Part shown: positions 21,572 to 32,429 of the stretch, one piece after another
Position numbering within the stretch: position 1 is the first letter of the stretch
How the letters are laid out: each line of letters starts with the position of its first letter
Source: Seminavis robusta
Taxonomy: Eukaryota; Bacillariophyta; Bacillariophyceae; Naviculales; Naviculaceae
Direction of reading: 5' to 3'
Assembly (NCBI GenBank): GCA_903772945.1
Contig: CAICTM010000704.1
Location: 1 to 51,931 of the forward strand
Length of the DNA stretch: 51,931 nucleotides
Translations under genes and position numbers: made by a program
Notes under the pieces: generated by a model
The model's input: the letters and a program-made list of their open reading frames with translations, nothing else
Told to the model about the DNA's origin: nothing
Database searches by the model: none

Positions 21572-22934
21572 ATGTATGATAATATGAAGCAGCACTTGAT
21601 TATCCAAGCCGTGCTGATTCTCCTGGTTGAGCGCAAGTCAGTCACACATGCGGATCCCACCGTTGCCACTGCGACTGTTACCAATGACGGCCGTAGTAGT
21701 AGCACTGGTGCAGCCTCTACGGGATTCGAGACTCCCATTCCAGGCGACGATGTGGATATTACCATTATGAATGTAGCAGGAGCTGACCTGGGCGTTCCCC
21801 AAACTGTTGATGTTCGCTATCCTCAAGAGATCCTTGCCGTCATCCACGAGGGACGCAACTACTTCGAAGACTGGGTCAAACGGGACCCCTTCTATGCCCC
21901 CGTGGTGGAACTGTGCAAAAACCAACACGAAAATTGCGCACTTTGGGCTGCACTGGGGGAATGTGAAAAAAACGCAGCATACATGAAACACCATTGCCCC
22001 ATTGTGTGCAAGAGCTGTGAAGTCTTGCACCATGAAACGAAGTGCCCCGTTGATTCCACCAACATTCAAGAAGACGAGGTAGCTTGGAGACCTGGAGATT
22101 TAGACAAAATGTTTCAAAGGTAAGCTAAGTGGATCATGTCAAACAAAGAGCTCCTGTATACTCATTGTGTTAATTTGTTTGAAGTGGGTCCTGACATGCA
22201 CTACAATACCCTTTTGAAGGATCACCACTGATCCAACCATCCAGGAACTTCACCAACCCACAGTGCTTCAACGACCAACTTATGCCAATGGGGATACTGA
22301 AGAGACTGCCACTTATAACCTTGGATTTTGGGTCGTCACTTTAGACAACTTCCTGACGCAACAAGAAACAGAACAAATCGTGAGGCTGGGACATCAGGCT
22401 GGATTCAACCGCTCAGCAAGTGATGTGGGCAAAGCCAGCCAAGATGGATCCTTCACGCGCCGCTTCGATGAAGACAGAACCTCTGAAAATACTTGGTGCA
22501 AGAGACCCTGCTACGAGGATCCCATTGTTCAAAGAGTGCTGCAAAAAATGTACCACGTGACACAAATACACGACAAACACGCTGAAAACTTGCAAATTCT
22601 CAAATATGAACCCCAACAATACTACAAACCTCACATTGATTATATATTCGAAGAAAAAAGTCGCATGCAAGGAGTCCGTATCCTTACCATGTATCTCTAC
22701 CTCAGTGATGTGGAAGAAGGAGGCGGTACCAATTTTCCACAAATGGATCTCACTGTCATGCCCAAACGAGGTCGAGCATTGCTTTGGCCGTCGGTTCTCA
22801 ATGAAGCCCCCAATAGCATGGACGCTCGCACGGTACATCAAGCACTCCCCGTCCTAAAAGGGATCAAATATGGGGCCAATGCCTGGTATCACATGAGAGA
22901 TTTCAAAACTCCGCTTGCCAGAGGATGTGCATAG
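21572..22934 (+). CDS. prolyl 4-hydroxylase with ShK-type module
   Basis: Two exons are inferred: 21572-22119 and 22220-22934. The 100-nt intron has a GTAAGC donor and a TTGAAG acceptor. The product is 420 residues. A hydrophobic N-terminus (about 8-19, or from a second ATG at codon 5) serves as signal or anchor. Six cysteines at 115, 122, 131, 142, 146 and 149 form an ShKT-like module. The Fe(II)/2-oxoglutarate dioxygenase domain covers about 205-415: YYKPHID supplies His321 and Asp323, and HQALPVLKGIK supplies His389 and the 2-oxoglutarate-binding Lys399. It should hydroxylate prolines of secreted proteins in the ER. ShK plus P4H is known from algae and plants. It lies head to head with the glycosyltransferase gene. 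An AATAAA lies about 85 nt after the stop. Confidence 0.88.
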
Positions 22935-23449
22935 AATGAATAACTATCTACTAGCTAGCTAGATGTACCGGTAGGACTGCCAACGTCTGGCACGTGGATT
23001 GTCCTTGTTAGGTTCTATAATAAATATGCGTAGCCACACGGCGACTCGTGTATGATTCTGTCTAGTAGCTAGCGGTTGAGCTCGTCCCTGCTTCTGACGC
23101 TTTCCAGAAAGGGGAAACTTCTACAAGCAGAACAAAAGGAAAGCAGCGAGCACATGTATTGTTCACGTACAGACTATTGATACATTTATCAGTTGCAAGT
23201 TTGCAGGCTGATTCACCTAAGAGCTTCGTTCATGAATTGTCAATGAATGCCCCAAGAAAGGCCACGCTACGGTTCCTCCTGCTAGCGTAGTGTATGGAAC
23301 AAAATATCAACTCCGAAGCCATGCCGGTATCATGATGTAAGGTACGGATCGAATGATTTGGTTCTCGAAATTCAAAAGGCACGTCATTTTGACTCAAATC
23401 GAATGTGAGCATCGCAAGATACTCGAGTTGTAGATTGAACCACCTTTCA
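22935..23449. other. intergenic between convergent genes
   Basis: About 500 bp. It contains CTAGCTAGCTAG near 22952 and an AATAAA for the plus-strand gene near 23020. No gene seen. Confidence 0.5.
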
Positions 23450-26344
23450 TTAATTTGGTACCGGTGGGATTTCTGCAAAATTCTTCAAGCCGTCGTACTG
23501 GCACAAGCTGCCAAAGAAATTACCTGGGCAAGTGCAGTAGTCTTTCCAGGCTTCGCAAGTGCCGCCGTTTTCGCAGGAGCCCTTCTCATGGCACGTCAGT
23601 GGCCGTTCACAAAGCGCTCCGCCATAGTACTCGGCGCACTCACAAGTACTAGTTGTTTCGTTGCAGAAGCCAGCATTCATGCAACGGTTGCTCCACCAAT
23701 GACAATCACCGCACAAGAAGACAGTACCCAATGCTTGTGATCCATCGTGGCTCCATTGCGACATGAGATGTGACGATGCGCGGTACGAACGGTACCAGTC
23801 CAAGCCGACAGGGTCAAGCACGTCGTTGGCAGTCAACGGCTCAACGGGAGCACTGAAAAAGTAGGGACGGTAGAAATACTTCTTCACGTCGTCGATTGGT
23901 CGTTCGTAAGTAATCCCCAATAACTCCGTCAAGTTCAGCACTAGTGGAAGCACCTTTTCGTCAAATTCGTTTTCGGTTCCGAAAACGTCCATCATTGCAT
24001 ACTCAACCGTCATGGCGCCATCATGCGGATCGTCCTCGTGCAGACGACGTTCACGAGGATGCATATTGTTGTCGTAGTTTTCTTGTCCTTCGTACACCGA
24101 ATAAAGACGACTGTCCTCCCCGGAGCCAATCTCACGGAGATGCCGATTGCTGTGTTTATTGATAAAATGTGGATGGTCCCTATAGAATCAAGTCAACACG
24201 ACGTCAAAGAGGAAAGGGTTGAGCTCCCAGCATCAGGATTGGAATGAAAGCAACTAACCCACGCCCTCCTACACGTACCTTGCAAGTATCACCCCTACGA
24301 AAAAACGAGCACTCAAGAATTGAGAAATTTGCGTCATAACGTAACGAGCGGTCCAGCTCCCAGCGACACTTACATCTCCTGCCATTGAAAAAGAGTATAT
24401 CAACACCCCTACCATCCAATTCACTACTGGCAGTGCCAGTGTCAGTGAGGTTGCTGCGTCCTGTAGCGTTGCCAGGAGCGACAGAGTAATAAGATACGTA
24501 AACCGGTCGTTCATTGGCCAGGAAGATTTTTCCATCCTCCGGAAAGCGGAGTATCTCAAAGAAATCCGAAAACGAGGCGCCTGCTTCGAAAGGAAAACGA
24601 TTGAACCGAGCATCCAGCCGGAGCCGTTCACACCCCGGCAAAATCTGTTCGCAAGCAATTCCTGTGTTGTTATCGTAACATCGGCATTCGTTTTCGATGC
24701 ATTGCCCATTGTGACCGTGGCAATTCCCACGAGGGCCATCATCGCAATCGTTGCAAGTAAGGTAGAGGTCTACGGGAGTGGTTCGTCTTTGTTCAAAACT
24801 CCAAGATACCCACGGCATGGATCCGATTGTTGTCACGTCAAACGTAGTCGTAGGAGATGTGGATTTGTAGAGATAAAGGCAGTGATCGTTAACTTCTGCA
24901 AGGGAAATAGTCCATGCGAGCTCCTTGTTGCAATATGCCAATTTCAATGTCTCTGTCTCGTCCAAAAAGTAGACCCGAGAATCGATTCGAGCTTTGATTC
25001 CACCAAAGATGGTGTTCTCCATCTGGTACAAGTAGAAGTTTCCGGTGTAATAGGACAAGTAGGGAATGCCCTCATCCTTAAATTGGATGAATATTTTTGA
25101 GCACACGTATTTTGCTGTGGATGGAAAGTCAATGGAGAGTTGAGACCCGACTATGCAGTGTATGCCCTGAAAGGCAGATTGCCCCTGCAGCTCAACTTAC
25201 CATTCCACTGTGCATTTACCAGAAATCCATAGGGCACAAAAAGGGCGACGAGCAAAATGACAACCATTAGATTTTGGCAGATTCTTGTTCTCTTTGCATT
25301 CCAGTTTGGCACCCAATGATGTTCCACCCGCTGACAGGCTTTCTGTATGTTTCGTGTAAGGAATCCTTCCTTGCCCATTTGAAATGTAATATTGTCAATG
25401 TCCATGACAAAGCTGAGAGCCGCAAAATTGAGTGTAAGACCGAGGACTGTGGTGGACTGCATAACGAGAAAGAAGAGAACCACAGTCATGGTCAAGCCGA
25501 CCGACGCCTGTACGACTCCTGCAACAAACCACTTTCCAAAACTGGCATGAGGGTTTTTGACTAAAACATTGACGTGATATCCATTGACGAGTCGGATGAC
25601 ACCATTGGGTAAGTCCCCCGAGTCTCCCAGCATGGACGACAAAATGAGTATCATGCTGATGGCTTGTGCCACATTGACTCGTACAGGAACACCAGGTGGA
25701 ATTTCCCACACGTTGCCATCTCCATCCCAGAAATCAACTTCATCGAACAAAATGAGCAGCAGGAGAGTTTCTTGAAACACAAATACAAAACAAGCAAAGG
25801 CAAATGCTTGACTGCATAGGTTGGCAGTATAGATCAAGCTATAAATATCCTCCTGCAACCTCTTTTCACCACGATGTTCTTCTGGAGACCTCCCAGCACT
25901 ACTAGATGGGGCTTGCACGGAGACGGAGGGCTTGTGCTTGGCATCATCCCCAGTTTCAGTCACGGGTACGAGTCTTGGGGCTCTTTCACAGGCTTGTAAA
26001 GCTTGTTCCTTGGTTTGTTTCTGTTGCTGCTGCTTCCCTTTAGCTAGCTCAGCTGCATGCTCCTTGTACTTCTTGACACTCTCCACCTTTAGCGGCTGCG
26101 GTTCTCTTGCAATTGGTTGGCTACTACTAGTAGCACCACTATAGCTAGATCCTGAAGCCAAGGTAGAGCCACGCGAATTCACTGGGTGCGGCTGGACAGA
26201 GCGAAAGAATTCTTCGTTTTCTTGGTCTTCCATTCTCTCGTCAAATGGGGAAACTGAAACTGACTGATCCTCCCTAGCATTAGCAACATCGCCAAGCTCC
26301 TCGTGCAGCCTCTGGCTCAGATTGGTCGTCCGGATTGGGATCAT
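23450..26344 (-). CDS. multi-span membrane protein with EGF-like modules
   Basis: Three exons are inferred: 26344-25201, 25114-24259 and 24179-23450. The first intron (86 nt, GTAAGT...CCACAG) is clear. The second (79 nt, GTTAGT...CTATAG) was chosen because it keeps the frame; a stronger GTACGT donor at 24278 would lead to an early stop. The product is 909 residues. The N-terminal 160 residues are hydrophilic, Gln/Ser-rich and cytosolic. About five membrane spans lie at 176-200, 222-240, 271-295, 297-315 and 357-376. A large ectodomain follows, with two cysteine modules: CNDCDD...CRCYDNNTGIACE and CGDCHWW...CECAEYYGGALCE. A closing CTCPGNFFGSLCQ has the EGF pattern. This architecture is common in diatoms. 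The role is unknown; adhesion or sensing is inference. Confidence 0.8.
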
Positions 26345-27077
26345 TCTTATGAGCTCCCACTAGCTACCTCTGGCTAGCTAGGATCTTGCAGCCTTTAGCT
26401 ATAGAGCAGCTGGCTGGTAGGTTGGTGTAGCAACTGTGGAAGACGCTCTTTCACTAGCTAGTCCGATCCTGCAGTTCCACAGCAACTAGCAATAGACAAG
26501 CATATACCGGTACCAAGAGCCTCCTTAGCAGCAAGCTCCATCCACAATAATGAGACTGTGGCGGTGCGTGGGTGTCGTTGGCAAACGGCGAGAATTTGGC
26601 CCCGAAAGTCACTCCTGGCACGAACAATGACCAACAAAATAGGGATCAGGCTGCAGCCACCAACCTGGCTTTCGAGATGCCGGTGAAGTCGTTTGCCACC
26701 TTGCAGGTTTGCCATGCATCGTCCTGGCATGCCATGTACTAAGCATGCTGGCACCAGGGAGGACGTTGCTTTGAGCAGAATCAAAAGGCTATCATAACTA
26801 GCCAGCCAGCTAGTATTGATTTTATAGGTACTTTGCTTTGAGCTGAATACTTAGATTGCTTCTTACGGGTACCATACCCGTGTAGTAAAAGTCTATCATT
26901 ACATCAAGTACGATTTATTCATATATTTTCTATGGATTATGGGAAAGTTCCTGATTTCTTTTTGGTATCTCAGGAACAAGGACACTCTTCTGGCTTGGGG
27001 CCGTTCCTCCGTGGACGACTGTGCATATCCAAGCCCCCCTCTTCAAGTTATGAAGCAAGTTATGAATCCTAAGCAAG
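26345..27077. other. intergenic, repeat-rich
   Basis: CTAG-type palindromes near 26385 and 26455, and CCGGTACC near 26508. The right part (from about 26826) is shared with 32340-32690 and is the 3' flank of the duplicated PAQR-like gene. Confidence 0.55.
26947..26977 (-). other. stem-loop 3' of PAQR-like gene, copy A
   Basis: GTTCCTGA (26947-26954) and TCAGGAAC (26970-26977) are a perfect 8-bp inverted repeat around a 15-nt loop. It lies about 100 bp past the stop of the minus-strand gene, so it would be in the 3' UTR. The same structure is kept in copy B at 32430-32460. Possible role in transcript end or stability (inference). Confidence 0.5.
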
Positions 27078-27812
27078 TCATTGAATACCCATCCAATCCA
27101 AATCAGCAAACAGATGTCCCGGTGGTTGTACCATGGAACCCACAGCAGCACTGGCAGCAGAGCAGATATCTTCCATGTACAAACTGTATGTCCAGTTTCC
27201 ACGAATGTTGACAAGGATCCCCATTGTGACAAGGAGATGCATCCATTCATGGTAGCCCCAATACTTGCGATGTCCTCCCACTTGTGTAGCATAAAGTGTG
27301 AGTCCCGATCCATAGAGAATGAGACAACCAACGGTGTGGTAGAATGCGTCTAGGTTGTCATGCACATGCCATCCCAGGAACCATAAATTGGAAACAAAGG
27401 CAATGGCACAGCTTGAAAAGACAATGGGTCCAAATCCACAGAGGACTCCGATGATCCCTAATGTCACAGGCACGGCAACGGTACCTACTGACAGCAAGAA
27501 ATCCGGCTTACACGCTTCACTCTCCACTAGCTGAAATCCCATGAAGGAAGCCCCGCAGACAGCCAGAATACAGGATTTGTCAACTCGAGTAATGGCTTCC
27601 AGCAGTGCTTCAGACTTCCAGGGAACCAAGTGCACCAGACTGGACATTATGAAAACAAAGGCAATGGCAATGACAGCGGGCAATGCTGGGGTGGGAATGT
27701 CGTTCCAATGAACACATACTAGAGGGAGATACGTCATTGCTCCCATCCCATGCAGCCATCCTCGACACAGTGGTCTTGGAGTTCCATCGGCATAGTTCTT
27801 GTGAAATACCAT
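27078..27812 (-). CDS. PAQR/hemolysin III-like membrane protein, copy A
   Basis: A 244-residue single-exon protein with about seven hydrophobic segments. The zinc-site pattern of the PAQR (adiponectin receptor/hemolysin III) family is complete: Ser57-x3-His61 in SSLVH, Asp78 exactly 17 residues after that His in TRVDKS, and His188-x3-His192 in HEWMH. The N-terminal RPLCRGWLHG also fits the family start. Members are membrane hydrolases or receptors; eukaryotic ones often act as ceramidases. The substrate here is not known. The ATG follows AAG and a TTGTG-rich leader. The C-terminus (SAASAAVGSMVQPPGH) differs from copy B by eight extra residues and a few substitutions, while residues 1-205 are identical. 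Confidence 0.78.
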   Translation of the reverse strand: MVFHKNYADGTPRPLCRGWLHGMGAMTYLPLVCVHWNDIPTPALPAVIAIAFVFIMSSLVHLVPWKSEALLEAITRVDKSCILAVCGASFMGFQLVESEACKPDFLLSVGTVAVPVTLGIIGVLCGFGPIVFSSCAIAFVSNLWFLGWHVHDNLDAFYHTVGCLILYGSGLTLYATQVGGHRKYWGYHEWMHLLVTMGILVNIRGNWTYSLYMEDICSAASAAVGSMVQPPGHLFADLDWMGIQ

Positions 27813-29044
27813 CTTCTTGTTTGGTTTTTGTTGTGTTGTGTTTGTGTTGTTGAATTTGTGAGAGCTGCTCCTGAAATATTTGTGAGCGGAGCGAATTCAA
27901 AACTTTTGACGGGTACCAGTGATAAAAGACACCATCTTTCGATGCTGGCTTTTCCGAGTCATACCACTGAAATTCAACTTGGAAGTGGAAGTGTCCTACT
28001 TATGCTGCTGGACTGATACAGTAAGCTTTGGATGCCACTTCTTACTTGATCGTACATGGTACATGGTGCAGCTATGGTGAATGGTACACTCACAACGATT
28101 ACGCTACGCACGTACGCACGGTACGGTGAGACTGCAACAATGTGTCTGTATTGCTGTCTACCCCCTGTCCCAGCCATACTATTAATAGCTGGTACGAGGT
28201 AGGGCGTTGCACCGATAGGGTGTAGGGATAGTGGCCCTGTTGCTTTCTCGTGGTTGCATCGGCCTTGGTGGTACGATACCGAGCCATGGCGAAAACTACT
28301 GGACAACCACACTTTGGCTGTGTAACTGCAACCATGAGCAGGTACTAATACAGTAGCCACCGATAGCGACATTGTCCGTAAAGTGACCCTGCTACTTGCT
28401 CATGCTTGCTTTCACTCTGCTGGTACTATGGTACCGTACGGTACACTGGTACCTATCCTATATCTGGAGTTTGGTCATCATGGATTCACCACGAGCCCAA
28501 AAGCAGGTCATTTCTTACAAACATGGTCGTGGGTACCGTCAGTCAGACCCCTGGCAATTACTTTTCTTCTAGGCTACGTTCTTTTATAGCTACTGGCACT
28601 CCACTAGCTGGCTAGCTAGCTACTAGTACCTGGTAGCCAGCCATCTACCAGCTCTCGTAGCACATCGAGTGGTAAAACTCGTCTCCTCAAGAAAGCTTGC
28701 CTTCCTGGTGGTACCGGTACAGTCGTACGGGTGCCTGCATGGCTGAACCTACAGTATTGTGCGGATAGAGATCTGGCCAGCGCCAACCAGCCCGCCAAGT
28801 TGGGAGTGAATTCGTTTGCCAGCTTCAAAAGTACATGACATGTAGGCATGATTCCATGTTCTAAGACAACTGCATAAAGACGTCGAAAGAAATGGGGTAA
28901 AACAACATTTAGTATGAAGCCATTGCACATTATTATCCCTAATCTCCCTCAAAACAGTCTCAAGTTGGAGACAGTTGAGACAGCGGTCTCTAATTGGAGA
29001 CAGCAAGTCTTTATGTGAGACTGTCTCATTTTGGAAGGCGCTCA
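27813..29044. other. intergenic, no gene supported
   Basis: Rich in GGTACC/ACCGGT/GCTAGC palindromes (for example 28428-28450 and 28605-28625). From 28955 to 29030 there is a cluster of GAGAC/GTCTC words next to the inverted-repeat element that follows. Confidence 0.5.
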
Positions 29045-29449
29045 GGACCTCTGTGGAAACTTGAGTTGTGCTACCGATCGTCTCCTAAATCCTTTTGATC
29101 GTCTCCTATTTAATGGATTTCGTCTCCTAAAAATAGGAGACGAAACGGATCGTCTCTTAAATCTTTCGTCTCCTCTTAAATCGTCTCCTATTTTCAACGG
29201 ATTGTCTCCTATTCTCAACGGATCGTCTCCTAAGTGCACCATGTAAACTGTATGATATCGTCTCCTAAACCTTTTAGATCGTCTCCTATTTTGAAACGAT
29301 CGTCTCCTAAATGGAATGTCTCCTAATGAATCGTCTCCTTAATATAGGAGACGATTGCTTTCGTCTCTTAAATCATTTTGATCGTCTCCCATGCCTCGGT
29401 GTATCGTCGCCTAAGTATTTTACCACGAATGATGTTTCCACAGAGGTCC
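29045..29449. mobile_element. inverted-repeat element filled with CGTCTCCTA motifs
   Basis: Perfect 16-bp terminal inverted repeats: GGACCTCTGTGGAAAC at 29045-29060 and its reverse complement at 29434-29449, with weaker similarity inward. Between them about 18 copies of CGTCTCCTA or close variants lie 15-40 bp apart, most in one orientation and two inverted (near 29131 and 29346). Flanks of the copies vary between A/T-rich spacers such as AAATC and TTTTC. No coding sequence. It resembles a MITE or foldback element. I see no clear target site duplication, so mobility is inferred. Confidence 0.6.
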
Positions 29450-30424
29450 AGTGCACCTTGCTTGTGTATGGCGCGATACGCAACTTGTTGGTGATATCAT
29501 GACCGTGGAGAGGCCAAGTTGAAGAAGTCTTTTCGTTCTTTCATGTTTGGGGAACAATTTCCTTGGATTGTACGAGATTGAGGATGTCAGGAATGCCCAA
29601 TTCGGAGGAAACTATGACAATGTGTGAGACCAGACTTGATATTTCGTCCGTCGGATTGACAGCTGAAAAGCTACAAGATCAAGTGCCCATCTGAGTCGCC
29701 CGTTAGGCTTGGAGCAATCTGTGATGGAACACAAATCCGTACCAACGAACCAAGAGATCAGGATATGCATCGCAATCCAAAGAATGCCTACAAATACAAC
29801 TTCGCGGCCTTAACTATCAAATTGTTTTGTCAGTATGAAGGAATGATTCGATGCATTCAATCCAATGATTCGATACTCGAGGATGACGGATGGCGGAACG
29901 GCGGAACTAAGCCTGAGGAGGTGCACCTGGGCCGATCAGAGATACGTGCGAGACGACTGTGGCGTTTAGTAGAAGCGAATGGACCGGTGACCTAGAACGA
30001 CCACAACCGTAGCTATTGCCAGAAGCTGAGGACTGAGGAGCTGAACCGAAAGCGAGGTCACTTCACGCGTGATTACCTGGTAGTCTTTAATTAAGGTGTC
30101 CTTTCTATCCAAAGACAAAACTACCGAGACTTGCAAAATAAACTATAGTTGATTCATGGATCCTGCGCGTCTTCTACTATTATTAGTAACGAAAGTATCG
30201 GTTTGGTGTTAGCTCTTTTTCGATTTGTTTAAAAATAAAGCAGTGTATTTTGCGATAGACAATTATTGGAGGTCGAAGGCGGTTTAAAAGGATTGCGAAA
30301 AGACACGGGAGGTGATGCGTTTTATTCCCAAAGGACAACTGCGCAATAATTAATGATTGTGGATTGATTCACGGATCATGTGCCTTTCTACATGTACTAA
30401 TTAGTTGCTGTACTTTCCAACATA
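29450..30424. other. intergenic, no gene supported
   Basis: AT-rich towards the right. Two imperfect copies of TTGATTCA(T/C)GGATC lie about 210 bp apart (near 30151 and 30364). A GTGTCCTTT (30096) and an inverted AAAGGACAA (30330) may be a worn relative of the next element. Confidence 0.45.
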
Positions 30425-30768
30425 CAGTGTCCTAAAAAGTGAAGTTTCGAGTTTCAATTTCGAGTTTCGATTTCATGTTTCATGGTCGAAATTATTGCTT
30501 TTGCCCGTGTGTCCTAAATAAACTTTTTCGCGTTTCAAGTTTCTGTTTCGACTTTCGGTCCACTTTTGGATGTCCTCCTTAAATATCTCAACCATAAAAG
30601 AAAGTCGAAACTCGAAATTTCATGTTTCGACTTTTTTACAGCAGAGTGGAAAAAAGTCGAAATTTCATGTTACGATTTTCATGTTTCGAGTTCCCAAAAA
30701 AGAAAGTTTCATGAAACAAAAATCGAAACATGAAATAAAAGGTCGAAACTTCACTATTTGGGACACAC
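30425..30768. mobile_element. 344-bp MITE with TA target duplication (Tc1/mariner-like)
   Basis: The terminal inverted repeats at 30427-30450 and 30743-30766 match at 22 of 24 positions; the ends read GTGTCC(T/C)AAA and the inner end is GTGAAGTTTCGA. TA dinucleotides flank it at 30423-30424 and 30769-30770, each two bases outside GTGTCC, so the left end reads TACAGTGTCC as in Tc1/mariner elements. The inside is full of TTTCGA/TCGAAA and TTTCATG words in both orientations. No transposase is encoded. It ends about 180 bp before a gene start. Confidence 0.7.
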
Positions 30769-30947
30769 TAATACAATCGTTTTTATTCCGGAACCTTATT
30801 CCGGAAACCAATCTAATCTGCAAAGCTTGCTCAAATCGATTCAATGCTGATTGCACGCTGAAAGCTCACAATCCGAGCTTTAGCAGCTTTGAAACCCATC
30901 CTCTAGCTTTGAAAAATCTGATTCGATTCACAAATAAATTCGCCACC

Positions 30948-31659
30948 ATGAAGCTCCTTTCCGCCATTCTTGCGCTGACTGTTGGTCTTGCTGCTCAACC
31001 CCAAGTGGCTGCTGGTTCTTTAAGGGAGCCTGGCAAAAGTACGTCCAGCTTTTTGTATACCAGTATATGAGCACAACACTTCTTTCTCGTTTGTTTCTTC
31101 CAGTTCTAACCTTACCAATTTGTTCTCTCGTGAAGGAATCCTTTCATGTACCGGTGGTAACGGTGGTACCCGTATTGAGATCTGCCACATCCCCACTGGC
31201 GACCGGAGTGGATTCCACACAACCACTGTCAACGACAATGCAGTCAACAATCATCTTGAGAACTATGGAGATTTGCTCGGACCTTGCGATGCTAATTGCG
31301 AGGCTGTCTGTGATGACGGAGACAAATGTACTCAAAACTATAATGGCGCTTGTGAAGCCACTGGGTGTTTGGACTCGCCCTTGCCAGTGGATTGCGACGA
31401 TGACAATATGTGCACTGAGGATTCTTGTGATTCTGCCCTTGGATGCATCAATGTAGCTGTGGACTGTGATGATGGTGACCTGTGCACTGTCAATGGCTGT
31501 GACCCTCTTTCTGGTTGCACAATTGAACCTGTGGACTGTGATGATGGTGACCTGTGCACTATCAATGGCTGTGACGGAGATTGCTACCACTGTGCAAGCG
31601 GCTCCTGCATCTCGTTAAAATATGTAAGTTTAGACCAGGGTACTAGTAACTCCTGGTAG
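30948..31659 (+). CDS. secreted cysteine-rich protein
   Basis: Exon 1 is 30948-31038 (MKLLSAILALTVGLAAQP, a clear signal peptide) with start context GCCACCATG. A 97-nt intron (GTACGT donor, CTAAC branch-like site, GAAG acceptor) leads to exon 2 from 31136. Mature region: a C-H-I-P...NAVNNHLENYGDLLGPC module (31160-31290), of a type seen in secreted bacterial and algal proteins, then Asp/Cys-rich repeats of the form VDCDDGDLCTVNGCDPLSGC, about four copies. With the stop at 31659 it has 204 residues. A strong GTAAGT donor at 31624 suggests that the last exon ends there and that further exons were missed or lost. The acidic cysteine repeats may bind calcium (inference). The gene starts 180 bp after a MITE. 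Confidence 0.7.
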
Positions 31660-31697
31660 TGCCCCCCCCCCCCACCATTTTCGGACACTACCAGGAG
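31650..31697. repeat. 12-bp inverted repeat around a C12 tract
   Basis: CTCCTGGTAGTG (31650-31661) and CACTACCAGGAG (31686-31697) are perfectly complementary. The 24-nt spacer starts with 12 consecutive C (31662-31673). The left arm contains the stop codon of the cysteine-rich gene. Confidence 0.75.
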
Positions 31698-32339
31698 AGC
31701 TCCCCGGAACCGTAGAGAGTGAAGCAACTGAGAAAAGTTTAAATACGGTAGGAACCAGCCCTGTGATGTACGCCATTGTAGAGCTCCTACCGATCTTATA
31801 GTGCGTACCGCCTAAACAGTGTACTGGTAGAGTATCGTACCGTACCGCCTCCTCTCACACTTCGTCGTGGGAAAAAGAAGGGCACAGGGTGACACCGCCC
31901 TCTATCTTAAAACCTTTACATGCATTACAGTACTACATGTCTAGCTAGCTACTAGCTAGTAGAATGAAATGCAGAGCATAATCGAATCGAATCGAATGAT
32001 GAGAATCGAGCGAGTCGAATCGATGCAAAGGGGATGGTCGACGGTCGACAAAAGGGCTCCGGAAACAAATTTGCGGTGCTCATCAGAAGAAAATCCCACT
32101 TGCTCTGTAGGGATTTGGTACATTATCTACAGAAGAACAAATCGGAATCAGCTCGAAAAACTGACAGCGATTTCGCGCCGGGCGACCAGAAAGAGCCCCT
32201 CGAATTTTCTTCCGAAGACCTATTGCAAATTGAATCCAAAGCCGTAGTGCTGGGCTGGTAGTCTACTAGTAGTAGGTGGATTGATATTGATAATCTTCCT
32301 GCTGGTTTGAGCATTGGTCTTTTCTGGACTGGACTGAGC
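31698..32339. other. intergenic, no gene supported
   Basis: Contains CTAGCTAG runs near 31940-31960 and an ATCGA-rich stretch at about 31979-32030. No gene recognised. Confidence 0.5.
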
Positions 32340-32429
32340 GTGGATGTTGCTTTGAGCACTCAGATTGCTTCATATTAATTAATGGTAAAGTCTAAGATTA
32401 TATTTAAAAAATTCTATGGTATATGAGAA

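Larger units (their letters stand above)
26826..27850. repeat. segmental duplication, copy A
   Basis: Matches copy B at about 32340-33470 in the same orientation. Similarity starts weakly around TTGCTTTGAGC, is clear from TTCTATGG (26928) and is almost perfect through the PAQR-like gene. It fades into a TTGTG-rich stretch upstream of the gene's ATG. Copy A has 24 bp inside the gene that copy B lacks. The ends are approximate. Confidence 0.85.

Noticed and set aside
29042..29242. Open frames across the CGTCTCCTA array
   Set aside because: Both strands are open only because the repeat lacks stops; the translated RLLN/RRRS-type repeats are products of the motif.
30096..30340. A second MITE related to the 30.4 kb element
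   Set aside because: Only 8-9 matching terminal bases and no clear target duplication; kept as a remark in the spacer entry.
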